NCBI RefSeq assembly: GCF_000294655.1
Contig: NZ_CAHP01000015.1
Span: forward strand, 606-64,605
DNA: 64,000 bases
From: Magnetospirillum molischianum DSM 120
GTDB lineage: Bacteria > Pseudomonadota > Alphaproteobacteria > Rhodospirillales > Magnetospirillaceae
Reading direction: 5' to 3'
Below the pieces are notes generated by a model that saw nothing but the letters and a program-made list of their open reading frames with translations, ran no database searches and had not been told where the DNA came from. The position numbers and the translations under genes were made by a program. Positions within the stretch are counted from its first letter, which is position 1, and every line of letters starts with the position of its first letter. This document shows, in pieces, positions 1 through 8,438 of the stretch.

Positions 1-249
1 TTTGTGGTTCCAGTCATGCCCCTGGATATTGCGCAGATACAGGAAGCAGAGGCCGAACCCCCAGGTCTTTCTGGCCTGGGTCAGCCCGATCAAAAGGTCG
101 GCGATCTGCTCGTTCTCGTCGGAGAGCCTCGGGCTATAGCGATAGCACGTCTCGCTGAGCCCAAACGTCCGGCACGCCAACGCAATACTGATCCCTCGTC
201 GCGCCACAGCTGTCTCGGCCATCTCCCGGCGCTGGGATGGCCGGGTTAT
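1..249 (-). CDS. IS3-family transposase OrfB, N-terminal part only
   Basis: This frame is entered from OrfA by a -1 shift and reads 83 codons before leaving the window. Recognisable OrfB N-terminal features include an arginine-rich start, a short helix-turn-helix with SETCYRYSP, and the approach to the integrase core (a WGF motif, then the HDWNHK segment that normally precedes RVYRIY). The DDE catalytic domain lies beyond the edge. An internal ATG in REMAETAVARRG could also start translation. The product would be the OrfAB fusion transposase. Confidence 0.75.
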   Translation of the reverse strand, partial: MTRPSQRREMAETAVARRGISIALACRTFGLSETCYRYSPRLSDENEQIADLLIGLTQARKTWGFGLCFLYLRNIQGHDWNHK

Positions 250-509
250 TTTTTTCCGAGAGCCTCCTTCAGCAATTCGTTTTGCATGCTGAGCTCGGCG
301 AACATCTTCTTCAGCCGCCGGTTCTCGTCCTCCAGCCCCTTCATCTCCGAGATCATCGAGGCGTCCATGCCGCCGTATTTCGCCCGCCATTTGTAGAACG
401 TCGCGCTGCTCATCTGGTGCTCGCGGCACAGCGTCAGGACCGGGATACCCTCCTCCGCCTGACGCAGGATCCCCATGATCTGGGCGTCCGTGAACCGACT
501 CTTCTTCAT
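246..509 (-). CDS. IS3-family transposase OrfA (helix-turn-helix)
   Basis: An 87-residue OrfA with an N-terminal HTH_Tnp_1 domain (the KSRFTDAQIMGILRQAEEG region and SSATFYKWRAKYGG recognition helix), followed by a leucine-zipper-like coiled coil (LEDENRRLKKMFAELSMQN). It binds the IS ends and dimerises. It ends GGA AAA AAA TAA on the minus strand, and the A-AAA-AAA heptamer at about 249-255 allows a -1 shift into OrfB. A clear purine-rich ribosome site (GAGGAGATTCGG) precedes the ATG. Confidence 0.85.
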   Translation of the reverse strand: MKKSRFTDAQIMGILRQAEEGIPVLTLCREHQMSSATFYKWRAKYGGMDASMISEMKGLEDENRRLKKMFAELSMQNELLKEALGKK

Positions 510-577
510 CCGAATCTCCTCGTTCGCAAAACCGAGAAAATTCTACGTCCGCATCCCCTTATTTCCAGGGGGGATTA

Positions 578-603
578 CCCCCGGACTTAAACCCGTCCGG
601 GGG
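578..603. terminator. GC-rich inverted repeat between IS element and gloA
   Basis: A perfect 9-bp inverted repeat (CCCCCGGAC at 578-586, GTCCGGGGG at 595-603) encloses an 8-nt loop. It lies 57 nt beyond the gloA stop, so it could terminate the lpx/gloA transcript. It could equally belong to the IS end and block read-through into the transposase. There is no T-run on either side, so intrinsic termination is uncertain. Confidence 0.4.
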
Positions 604-659
604 CGTCCTTGGTTTCGGAACGGGGAAACCATCCCCCCTCTCCACATTGCCACGCAAAG

Positions 660-1067
660 CTACGCCTGAATTAACTCGACGCGATATCCATCTGGATCCT
701 CGACGAAAGCGATAACGGTGTTGCCATGCTTCATCGGTCCGGGGGGCCGAACGATTTTTGCACCGGCTTGCGACAGCGCTTCACAGGCTGCGTAAATATC
801 CGGGACGCCCAGGGCAAGGTGCCCGAAACCTCCCCCCAACTCATATGAAGGGGTGTCCCAATTATAGGTTAACTCAACCACGGTCTGTTCGCTTTCGACG
901 CCGTAGCCGACAAAAGCGAGAGTAAAGCGTCCCTCCGGGTAATCCTGACGGCGCAATAGCCGCATTCCCAACAGGTTAGTATAAAACGCAATCGAGCGGT
1001 CCAGATTGCCCACCCGGATCATGGTGTGCAGGAACCTCCATCCGGCGGTATCGGGAGATGCATTCAT
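660..1067 (-). CDS. gloA: Lactoylglutathione lyase (glyoxalase I)
   Basis: A 135-residue vicinal-oxygen-chelate enzyme, the usual GloA length. It isomerises the methylglyoxal-glutathione hemithioacetal to S-lactoylglutathione in the cytoplasm. Two beta-alpha-beta-beta-beta modules are visible, and the four expected metal ligands appear in context: His in FLHTMIRV, Glu in VVELTYNW, His in GFGHLALGV and Glu in RVELIQA. Its ATG overlaps the lpxB stop (ATGA), so it is translationally coupled and is the last gene of the lpx operon. The link with lipid A genes is positional, not functional. Confidence 0.92.
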   Translation of the reverse strand: MNASPDTAGWRFLHTMIRVGNLDRSIAFYTNLLGMRLLRRQDYPEGRFTLAFVGYGVESEQTVVELTYNWDTPSYELGGGFGHLALGVPDIYAACEALSQAGAKIVRPPGPMKHGNTVIAFVEDPDGYRVELIQA

Positions 1068-2239
1068 TGCCTGCCTCCGATGAAAGACAAAATTGTTTCG
1101 GCTGCGCGGGCGCTGGGACTGGTCTCACCTAATCCCAGGCGAGTCAGGGCCTCACGCGCTCCGATATGTTGCGCGTCAACCGCGTTCTGGTCATCCAACA
1201 GTTCGGCGACCGCTGCCGCCAGTCGTTCGGGGCGGCAATTGTCCTGTAACAATTCAGGCATCACAGAGCGCTCGGCCAGGATGTTGACCAGAGAGACGAA
1301 TTTCAAGTCCAGGCCCATAAAACGGGTGGCGACGAAGGCTGAAACCGGCGAGACGCGATAGGCGATAACCGCAGGAACGTCAGCCATCGCCAGTTCCAGC
1401 GCGACCGTCCCAGAGGCCGCCAGGGCCGCCGAGGATGCGGCAAATGCATCAAAGCGTTCAGTCGCACCACGCAACACCATCGTCGGGAGTTTCCAGCCTG
1501 CTGCGGCTTGGATCACCTCTTCGGCGACAGTCTCGACTGTCGGCACAGCAACCACAAGATCGGGATAACGGATAGCAAGACGGTCCAGAGTGGCACCGAA
1601 CACAGGCAACAGTCTCGACGTCTCTGACCGCCTACTGCCGGGCAGCAGACATAGTATCCGTTGGTCAGGAGACAGTCCATGACGGGCGCGGAATGCCATC
1701 CCATTCCCCTGCCCTGCTCCGCCTTCGATCACGGAATGACCGACATGGACAGAACGCAACCCTTCCTTCTCGAACCATGCCGGTTCATTCGGAAACAGGG
1801 TCAACAACAGATCAAGCACCTGAGCCAACGATCGCGTCCGGCCTTTCTTCCACGCCCATACCATCGGTGCGACGTAATGGATGCGTGGGACGCGTATGCC
1901 CCGCTCCTTTAATCCGCCATGGATTCTCCCGCAAAAACCCCAAGAATCGATCGTAACCAGGGCATCGGGCGATTTCGTTTCGATATCGGAAAGTGTCTGA
2001 CGGATACGACGGAGGATACGGGGTAAGCGTGGCAGTACTTCAACCAAGCCCATCACCGACAGCTCGCCCATCGGAAACAGTGAAATCAGACCTTCGGCCT
2101 GCATTTCCTCGCCGCCGATACCGGCGAAGCGAACGTCTCCTTTGGTCTGCCGTTTCAGCGCCGCCATTAAGCGAGCACCTAACAGATCCCCTGAAGGCTC
2201 TCCGGCAATAAGATAAATCAGGGGGGCGTCAGACGTCAT
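1064..2239 (-). CDS. lpxB: Lipid-A-disaccharide synthase
   Basis: This 391-residue GT19-family glycosyltransferase joins UDP-2,3-diacylglucosamine to lipid X (2,3-diacylglucosamine-1-phosphate) to give the tetra-acyl disaccharide of lipid A at the inner face of the cytoplasmic membrane. Family features are the start IAGEPSGDLLGARLM, the HYVAPMVWAW segment, LLPGSRRSE, and the C-terminal ASGTVALELA followed by P-A-V-I-A-Y-R. The length is normal. The start overlaps the lpxI stop by ATGA, so substrate supply and use are coupled. Confidence 0.95.
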   Translation of the reverse strand: MTSDAPLIYLIAGEPSGDLLGARLMAALKRQTKGDVRFAGIGGEEMQAEGLISLFPMGELSVMGLVEVLPRLPRILRRIRQTLSDIETKSPDALVTIDSWGFCGRIHGGLKERGIRVPRIHYVAPMVWAWKKGRTRSLAQVLDLLLTLFPNEPAWFEKEGLRSVHVGHSVIEGGAGQGNGMAFRARHGLSPDQRILCLLPGSRRSETSRLLPVFGATLDRLAIRYPDLVVAVPTVETVAEEVIQAAAGWKLPTMVLRGATERFDAFAASSAALAASGTVALELAMADVPAVIAYRVSPVSAFVATRFMGLDLKFVSLVNILAERSVMPELLQDNCRPERLAAAVAELLDDQNAVDAQHIGAREALTRLGLGETSPSARAAETILSFIGGRQ

Positions 2240-3066
2240 GACAGGGTGACTCCGACGACGAACACACCCAAACGACGCGCTTCTTCAGCGACTGCTTCCC
2301 GCCCCAAAACCAGGGCGCCATCCGCTTCGACCGCAATGCCGCGCACTCCGGCAGCGGCGGCAGCGGCAACCGTATTGGTGCCGATGGCAGGAAGATCGAT
2401 GCGGCGATCCTGGCCGGGTTTCTTCAGCTTAACCAGAACGCCGCCGGTACCGTCACGAGCGAGGCGTCCGCAACGGTCAAGCAGCCGATCGGTTCCCTCG
2501 ATCGCTTCGACACCAAGCACGATTCCCTGCTGCACCACAACGGCCTGCCCGACATCGACGGCTCCCAATGCACGAGCAACCTCAATCCCACGGGCGATAT
2601 CCGCTTCGGCCTGCACGTCAGGGGCCGGTCCACCATACAAGCCGGGACTAGCCAGACAGGAGGATAGAACCTGATCGATCCCCACGACACGAAAGCCTTC
2701 GCTTTCCAGTTCCGCGACGACGGCACGAAGCAGGCCGTCGTCACCCAGAGCCTTCAATCCAATCCGGGCAAAGAAGCGGGCAGTGCGAAAATCCGGGGCC
2801 AATTCAGACAAAGACGGACGGCGCACCGGGCCGACCATTACAACCTCCTCCACCCCGGCACGGCGGAGGCTCTCGAAGCCGCTTCCTGCCTCGCCCAGAC
2901 GAATCCAGTCCGTAGGCAGGCCTGCGGCAGAGATTACCGTTGGATCGGCATGACCGGACAGAGCGAGAAAATGAGCCGGCCGTCCCTCGGCACGGCACGC
3001 GGCGGCGATCAGTCCAGGAAGACAACCGCCGCCAGCGATAATGCCGAGCTTGTTCTTAGACGCCAT
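2236..3066 (-). CDS. lpxI: UDP-2,3-diacylglucosamine diphosphatase LpxI
   Basis: The 276-residue product matches the LpxI (DUF1009) family, the alphaproteobacterial replacement for LpxH. It hydrolyses UDP-2,3-diacylglucosamine to lipid X plus UMP. Visible features are the glycine-rich start GIIAGGGCLPGLIA, the middle TDWIRLGEAG and MVGPVRRPSL, and the C-terminal catalytic domain with EGTDRLLDRC and the KxxxPGQDRRIDLPAIG segment. The start overlaps the end of lpxA by 11 nt and the stop overlaps lpxB, placing it between the enzymes before and after it in the pathway. Confidence 0.93.
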   Translation of the reverse strand: MASKNKLGIIAGGGCLPGLIAAACRAEGRPAHFLALSGHADPTVISAAGLPTDWIRLGEAGSGFESLRRAGVEEVVMVGPVRRPSLSELAPDFRTARFFARIGLKALGDDGLLRAVVAELESEGFRVVGIDQVLSSCLASPGLYGGPAPDVQAEADIARGIEVARALGAVDVGQAVVVQQGIVLGVEAIEGTDRLLDRCGRLARDGTGGVLVKLKKPGQDRRIDLPAIGTNTVAAAAAAGVRGIAVEADGALVLGREAVAEEARRLGVFVVGVTLS

Positions 3067-3859
3067 CGCCGGTGAATTTCGGCGTACTGAGCGAACGGGA
3101 GGTATCCGAGCGGATGAATGCGACGATTTCCATCACCACCGCATTGCCCTGGAACTGGTCCTCGACATCGGACAACCGCTCCTGCAACGTCCCCTCGGGA
3201 GCAAACAGCAAGCGGTAGGCATTGCGCAAGGTGTGGATGTCGTCACGCGAAAAGCCGCGCCGCTTCAGACCGACGATATTGAGTCCATTGAGATGGGCCC
3301 GATTGCCGATCACCACGCCAAAGGGAATGACGTCCGCTTCGACTCCCGACATGCCGCCGATCATTGCGTGTTTGCCAATGCGGACGAACTGGTGAACCGC
3401 CGACAAGCCACCTAAAAACGCGTAATCGCCAACGGAAACATGCCCGGCCAGAGTCGCATTATTGGCCATGATGACATTGTTACCCAGAATACAGTCGTGA
3501 GCGACATGAGCGCTTGCCATAAACAGGCAATTATCACCCACCCGCGTCACCATTCCACCGCCTTCTGTGCCAGGATTCATCGTCACATGTTCACGGATCT
3601 GGTTATTGGCGCCGATCTCCAAAACTGAAGGTTCGCCCTTGTACTTCAAATCCTGCGGGCGATGACCGATCGAGGCGAACGGAAAAATACGCGTTCCAGA
3701 GCCGATCCGCGTCCGCCCCGCGACAGCGACATGCGACACCAGTTCGACGCCCTCTTCCAGGACAACATCAGGACCAACCATACAGAACGGACCGACCAAA
3801 GCCGAGGCAGCAATCTCGGCCTTGGAATCGACAACTGCGCTGGGATGAATTTGCGTCAT
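3056..3859 (-). CDS. lpxA: Acyl-ACP--UDP-N-acetylglucosamine O-acyltransferase
   Basis: A left-handed beta-helix acyltransferase of 267 residues, the normal length, catalysing the first step of lipid A synthesis (3-O-acylation of UDP-GlcNAc). Hexapeptide repeats run through the first two thirds, with the catalytic His in ASAHVAHDCILGN, and a C-terminal helical domain follows (GLKRRGFSRDDI, then a YRLLF motif). The ATG overlaps the fabZ stop (TAATG). Sharing a transcript with fabZ fits the common use of 3-hydroxyacyl-ACP. Confidence 0.96.
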   Translation of the reverse strand: MTQIHPSAVVDSKAEIAASALVGPFCMVGPDVVLEEGVELVSHVAVAGRTRIGSGTRIFPFASIGHRPQDLKYKGEPSVLEIGANNQIREHVTMNPGTEGGGMVTRVGDNCLFMASAHVAHDCILGNNVIMANNATLAGHVSVGDYAFLGGLSAVHQFVRIGKHAMIGGMSGVEADVIPFGVVIGNRAHLNGLNIVGLKRRGFSRDDIHTLRNAYRLLFAPEGTLQERLSDVEDQFQGNAVVMEIVAFIRSDTSRSLSTPKFTGDGV

Positions 3860-4323
3860 TATTCGTCCAAAATCATGGCGGCATAAGTCGCTTCAGCAAC
3901 CAGAACACCGGCAACCTTAGCTTCCGCGCGGAACTTCCACACATTGGCGCGGCTGCGTTCCTTGAAGACATGGATCATCAACTGATCACCGGGACCAACC
4001 GGCTTACGGAACCGGCAGGTATCGACGCTCATAAAATAGACCAGTTTCCCCTCGGCCGACGGCCCCAGCGTCTCGACCACTAGGACGGCGGCAGTTTGCG
4101 CCATCGCCTCGACGATCAGAACGCCCGGAAACACAGGACGCGAAGGAAAATGACCCTGGAAAAACGGTTCATTAATGGTGACGTTCTTGATGCCGACGGC
4201 GCTTTCGTTGGCGACGACATCAATTACCCGATCCACCATAAGAAACGGGTAGCGATGTGGGATCATCTGAATGATCCGGTTGATGTCGATGACCTTGCCC
4301 CGGTCGGTAACGGTGGTGTCCAT
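3859..4323 (-). CDS. fabZ: 3-hydroxyacyl-[acyl-carrier-protein] dehydratase FabZ
   Basis: This 154-residue hot-dog-fold dehydratase removes water from 3-hydroxyacyl-ACP in fatty acid elongation. The diagnostic motifs are [13 protein letters not shown] and [22 protein letters not shown], whose His and Glu are the catalytic pair. It lies between lpxD and lpxA as in most Gram-negatives. It competes with LpxA and LpxD for the same acyl-ACP, so co-transcription helps set the balance of phospholipid and lipid A. A 64-nt gap separates it from lpxD. Confidence 0.96.
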   Translation of the reverse strand: MDTTVTDRGKVIDINRIIQMIPHRYPFLMVDRVIDVVANESAVGIKNVTINEPFFQGHFPSRPVFPGVLIVEAMAQTAAVLVVETLGPSAEGKLVYFMSVDTCRFRKPVGPGDQLMIHVFKERSRANVWKFRAEAKVAGVLVAEATYAAMILDE

Positions 4324-4387
4324 ATCGATCCCTGCCCTCTTTCTAACCTTCCCTGGCCGGCAACAGAGCCGGCAACTGAACCATATA

Positions 4388-5407
4388 TTATCCCTTGCGC
4401 CGAACCATCCGGCTCAACAAAGCCGACGTGCGCAGCCAGTCCGCCATCGATACCGCCGGCGATCCTCCAACTGTCTCACCGGGACCGATATCGCGCATCA
4501 CCCCGGATTGAGCCGCAATGCGGGCTCCCGTTCCGATGTGCAGATGCCCCGTCAGTCCGGCCTGCCCCCCAGCGGCAACGAAATCACCGAGACGGGTCGA
4601 TCCAGAAACGCCAACCTGCGCGACCAGGACGCATCCACGGCCTAGATGGACGTTGTGCCCAATCTGAACGAGGTTGTCTATCATGCAGCCATCACCGATC
4701 ACCGTATCGGGACCGGCACCGCGATCGATCGTGGCATTGGCACCGATTTCAACCCCGTCGCCAATCACGACGCGCCCTAATTGCGGCACTTTAAGGTGCC
4801 CCTGAGGACTCATCGCAAAGCCGAATCCATCTTGCCCGATCCGCGCACCGGGATAAATCGCGACCCGGCGTCCCAGGAGGGCATGAGTAACCGTGGCTCC
4901 GGCACCGATCGAGCAATCATCACCGACAACAACACCGTCACCGATCACAGCATTGGCACCGATGCGGCAGCGACAACCGATCTCGGCCCGAGCGCCGATC
5001 ACGGCTCCTGGTTCAATCCGGCATCCTTCGCCAACCGACGCAGAAGGATCGACCCAGGCGGTGGGAGCTTGCCATGGTTCAGGCGGCCGCACCGGATAGA
5101 ATGCCTGCGCGATACGCGCATAGGCCCGATAGGGATCGTCGGCAACCAGCAGCGCCATTCCCTTCGGGGCCTTGTCCGCCATTGCCGGGGCGACGACGCA
5201 AAGGCCAGCCCGGCTCGCCTGGAACGCCTCGATATATTTTCGATTATCGAGAAAGGAAACGTGTTCTGGACCAGCAACATCCAGCGGTGCGACATCAACG
5301 AAAACGGCTGTTGAGTTAGCTTCGCCGTGCCGAGCCGCGTCGGCGATTCCGGCCAGAGCCTCAAGGGTAAACGGCCCTGCTGCAGTGAAGAAACGCGAAT
5401 CGGCCAT
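4388..5407 (-). CDS. lpxD: UDP-3-O-acylglucosamine N-acyltransferase
   Basis: LpxD of 339 residues transfers a 3-hydroxyacyl chain to the 2-amino group of UDP-3-O-acyl-glucosamine, the third step of lipid A synthesis. An N-terminal uridine-binding domain (about 1-100; [13 protein letters not shown]) precedes a long run of hexapeptide repeats (about 105-300; [21 protein letters not shown]), with the catalytic His in [12 protein letters not shown]. The C-terminal tail is short and basic. It starts 6 nt after the stop of the Skp-like gene. Confidence 0.96.
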   Translation of the reverse strand: MADSRFFTAAGPFTLEALAGIADAARHGEANSTAVFVDVAPLDVAGPEHVSFLDNRKYIEAFQASRAGLCVVAPAMADKAPKGMALLVADDPYRAYARIAQAFYPVRPPEPWQAPTAWVDPSASVGEGCRIEPGAVIGARAEIGCRCRIGANAVIGDGVVVGDDCSIGAGATVTHALLGRRVAIYPGARIGQDGFGFAMSPQGHLKVPQLGRVVIGDGVEIGANATIDRGAGPDTVIGDGCMIDNLVQIGHNVHLGRGCVLVAQVGVSGSTRLGDFVAAGGQAGLTGHLHIGTGARIAAQSGVMRDIGPGETVGGSPAVSMADWLRTSALLSRMVRRKG

Positions 5408-5413
5408 GGCTTT

Positions 5414-6061
5414 CTACTTTCTACCCGGTTTGGCTGGCGGCGAATCCTCGACCACCGGCACAGGAAAGGTAATATTCGGCAACCGACGGTTAACCCGCTC
5501 GATCACGAGGCTTGTGACATCCATGCTGGGCTCGTGCAACACGACCTGCTGTTTCGGGAGAACCAAAGTCGCTCCCATCTCGCCCGCTATTTCCCCGGTG
5601 ATACCAAGGATAACATTCATCAGTTCGGTGACGGCATTGTCAGTCGATTTCTCCAACGCTCGAACCGCCATCTGGGTCCGTCGCTGAAAGGCGACAACCT
5701 GCTGCTCCAGATCCTTGACCTTCTGGTCATAGGCTTCCTGTGACATCGTCCCCTTCTGTCGGGCCAGATCCTGATCGCTGACCTGAAGACGCTGTCGTGC
5801 CGAATTAAAATCGTTCTGAAAACTCTGCTGGTAATGGTCGCGTTGGCTTATCAGAGCCTTGCCGGCTAGAGATTCACGCTGGGCCTGTTGGACATCGACG
5901 ATAATGATGGTGGCAGGAACAGCGGCTCGCTTCGCTGCCGGGGTGTCTGCGGCGGTTGCAACCGAGGCCATCATTAATGCTGCTGCCAACCCACAGCCAG
6001 CCCAGCGTCCTGCGCCGCCAACTGCGGACATAAAACACATTATACCCCTGCTCATACCCAT
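5414..6061 (-). CDS. skp: OmpH/Skp-family periplasmic chaperone
   Basis: The product is about 215 residues: a hydrophobic signal peptide (GCGLAAALMMASVATAA), then a coiled-coil-rich OmpH-like domain (DQDLARQKGTMSQEAYDQKV and a following Q/E-rich helix) between short beta segments (IIIVDVQQAQRES near the start, EIAGEMGATLVL near the end). Skp proteins hold unfolded outer-membrane proteins in the periplasm and deliver them to BamA, encoded just upstream. Several in-frame starts exist (6070 TTG, 6061, 6055, 6040 and 6031 ATG). I chose 6061 because AAGGGG lies about 10 nt before it. The proline-rich C-terminus is unusual for Skp. Confidence 0.85.
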   Translation of the reverse strand: MGMSRGIMCFMSAVGGAGRWAGCGLAAALMMASVATAADTPAAKRAAVPATIIIVDVQQAQRESLAGKALISQRDHYQQSFQNDFNSARQRLQVSDQDLARQKGTMSQEAYDQKVKDLEQQVVAFQRRTQMAVRALEKSTDNAVTELMNVILGITGEIAGEMGATLVLPKQQVVLHEPSMDVTSLVIERVNRRLPNITFPVPVVEDSPPAKPGRK

Positions 6062-6127
6062 CCGTATCAAACCCCTTATCGAGATCCCCGCCCCATTCCA
6101 TCATTCCGGGGCGGGCTTCCCCCAGGG

Positions 6128-8395
6128 TTAGAATTTGGTGCCGAAATTGAATTTCAGCAATTCGGTCTTATCGTAGCTCTCTTTCATTAGCGGGACACCT
6201 ATATCAAGAGAGACCGGTCCCATTGGAGACTTCCACGAAACACCGACACCGGAGGACAGACGCAACGAGCTGCCTTGGCGCACCCCGGTCGAATCTTTAA
6301 TATCTGACGGACCGACGGTCCCTGCATCGGTGAAGACCTGACCGGAAACACCGAATTCATCGGGTAAGCCGATGGGGAAGCGAACCTGTGCCGACCCCGT
6401 AAGCATCCAGATGCCACCCAGGGAATCTTCTGTAGCGATATCGCGGGGGCCAACACCGGCACTTTCGAAACCGCGCAGACTGTCGCCGCCGACGAAGAAC
6501 CGATCGGTAATGCGCACCCGTTCGCCCAAGCCGACGATATATCCGTTGTTCGTCGTTAGGCCCAGGACCACCTGATCATCCAGGGTGTAGTACTGACCGC
6601 CGGACAATGTTCCGCGGACAAAATGAATATCGCCGCCTAAACCCGCGCCTTCCGCCGCGACCCGCACGAAATAGCCCTCACCAGGTTCAATACGGCTATC
6701 GCGCTTGTCATAGGTCAGTCCGGTTGTCACCGAAGAGGTGACTCGCGACCCCACCTGATCGAGAATATATCTTGATGTAGTGGTGACGTTGGAAACCTTG
6801 TCCTGTTTCAGGGTGTATTTCCAATCCTGCCGCAAAGAATCGGAAATCTGATAGCCGAGGCGCAGGCTGCCGCCGATAGTCTCTGAATCGTAGGAGCTGT
6901 AATTACTAAGGTCGCGATTAATGGCGAAGGCATCGAAGCCAGCCGCAATTTCGCGCTCTAGGAAATAAGGCTCGGTGAAGGAAAAATTGATCTGAGTGCG
7001 CTTGCTCGCCAGCATTGACGACAGGGTGACGTCCTGTCCTCGGCCGAGAAGGTTACGCTCACGGATCGACGCTTCGATCATCGGGCCGATCTGACTCGAC
7101 CACCCTACCCCGAAGCTCAATTCGCCGGTCGATTTTTCCTGAACCTCAACCTTGATCACTGTGCGATCTGGAGCCGTTTCGGACGGCACGTTCGTGACTT
7201 CGGCCTTCTCGAAGAAGTTAAGATCTTTAAGACGTTGACGCGAACGCCGCAGCTTCGCCGTGTTGAAGGCATCGCCTTCAACTAGCCTGAACTCGCGCCG
7301 AATCACTTTGTCGAGGGTCCGGACGTTCCCGGTGATGTCAATCCGTTCGACGAAGACCCGAGGCCCTTCCTGGATGTCATAAGTGACATCAATGACTTTG
7401 GTCTCGCGGTTGCGGTTGACCTGGGGGCGAATGTCAACGAAAGCGTAGCCCTTGGTTCCAACCGCGTCGGTTAGCTTCTGGACGATATCCTCGACCTGAT
7501 CGGCGTTGTACCAGTCACCTTCACGGCTGACGACAATCGGCTGAAGCTCTTCGGGCTTAAGATCGCGCAACCCGGCGTTGATCGTTGACTTACCGAACGT
7601 ATATCGCTCGCCCTCTTCGATCGTGTAGGTGATAAAGAAACCCTCACGATTAGGCGTCAGTTCAGCAATTGCCGATGCTACCCGGAAATCGGCAAAACCG
7701 TGCTTCAGATAAAATCGCCGTAGCAACTCACGATCGTAAGTGACACGATCAGGATCATAAGTGTCGTCGGTAGTAAGGAAGCGGTACCAGCGTTCTTCCT
7801 TTGTTTGAAGGGTCTCGCGCAGCTTAGTCTCGTCATAGCGGCGATTGCCAACAAAGGAAATACGGCGAACATAGGTGGGATCACCCTCGGCGATCTCGTA
7901 AACGAGATCGACGCGGTTTTGCTCAAGCTGAATGATCTTAGGTTCGACTGTCGCGGCAAACCGACCGTTACGGCGATACAAATCAAGGATGCGCTTTACG
8001 TCCGCTTGAACCTTGGAGCGGGTGTAGACAGTCCGCGGCTTTAACTGCGCTTCGGAGGAAAGCTGTTCTTCCTTGATCTTACGGTTTCCCTCAAAGGCAA
8101 TTCTGTTGATGATCGGGTTTTCCACGACCCGCACCACCAACTGATCGCCTTCGCGCCGGATCGCTACGTCTGCGAACAACCCCGTATTGAACAAAGCCTT
8201 CAAGGAACGGTTGACCCGTTCCGTATCGAACATATCCCCGTCCGAGATCGTCATATAGGATTTGACGGTTTCGGCCTCGATTCTCTGGGTTCCCTGAACC
8301 ACGACGGAACGCACACGCGTCCCATCGTCGGCCCATGCGGGGTTCGTGGCAGCCAGAAGTCCCGCTGCCAGACCGGTCCACTGCAAGAATCGCAT
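6128..8395 (-). CDS. bamA: Outer membrane protein assembly factor BamA
   Basis: This Omp85-family protein inserts beta-barrel proteins into the outer membrane. From the ATG at 8395 it has a signal peptide (MRFLQWTGLAAGLLAATNPAWA), five POTRA repeats over about residues 25-410 and a C-terminal 16-strand barrel containing the conserved R-G-F (GGDSLRGFES). It ends in the terminal Phe typical of outer-membrane proteins (FNFGTKF). A longer frame from 8464 would overlap rseP and lose the signal peptide, so it was not used. The product is 755 residues, normal for alphaproteobacteria. Confidence 0.96.
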   Translation of the reverse strand: MRFLQWTGLAAGLLAATNPAWADDGTRVRSVVVQGTQRIEAETVKSYMTISDGDMFDTERVNRSLKALFNTGLFADVAIRREGDQLVVRVVENPIINRIAFEGNRKIKEEQLSSEAQLKPRTVYTRSKVQADVKRILDLYRRNGRFAATVEPKIIQLEQNRVDLVYEIAEGDPTYVRRISFVGNRRYDETKLRETLQTKEERWYRFLTTDDTYDPDRVTYDRELLRRFYLKHGFADFRVASAIAELTPNREGFFITYTIEEGERYTFGKSTINAGLRDLKPEELQPIVVSREGDWYNADQVEDIVQKLTDAVGTKGYAFVDIRPQVNRNRETKVIDVTYDIQEGPRVFVERIDITGNVRTLDKVIRREFRLVEGDAFNTAKLRRSRQRLKDLNFFEKAEVTNVPSETAPDRTVIKVEVQEKSTGELSFGVGWSSQIGPMIEASIRERNLLGRGQDVTLSSMLASKRTQINFSFTEPYFLEREIAAGFDAFAINRDLSNYSSYDSETIGGSLRLGYQISDSLRQDWKYTLKQDKVSNVTTTSRYILDQVGSRVTSSVTTGLTYDKRDSRIEPGEGYFVRVAAEGAGLGGDIHFVRGTLSGGQYYTLDDQVVLGLTTNNGYIVGLGERVRITDRFFVGGDSLRGFESAGVGPRDIATEDSLGGIWMLTGSAQVRFPIGLPDEFGVSGQVFTDAGTVGPSDIKDSTGVRQGSSLRLSSGVGVSWKSPMGPVSLDIGVPLMKESYDKTELLKFNFGTKF

Positions 8396-8438
8396 CGGGT
8401 TCCCCCTCGTCAGCCCAGTGTACCGACCCGGCCCCGGG

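Larger units (their letters stand above)
1..603 (-). mobile_element. IS3-family insertion sequence, one end (truncated by window edge)
   Basis: Two overlapping transposase frames on the minus strand (OrfA 246-509, start of OrfB 1-249) are joined by a 7-A slippery run, the hallmark of IS3-family elements. OrfA and the start of OrfB look like the IS407 subgroup. The rest of OrfB and the other end lie outside the window. I could not define the terminal inverted repeat: the true end lies somewhere between the OrfA start and gloA, so the upper boundary given is approximate. Confidence 0.7.
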
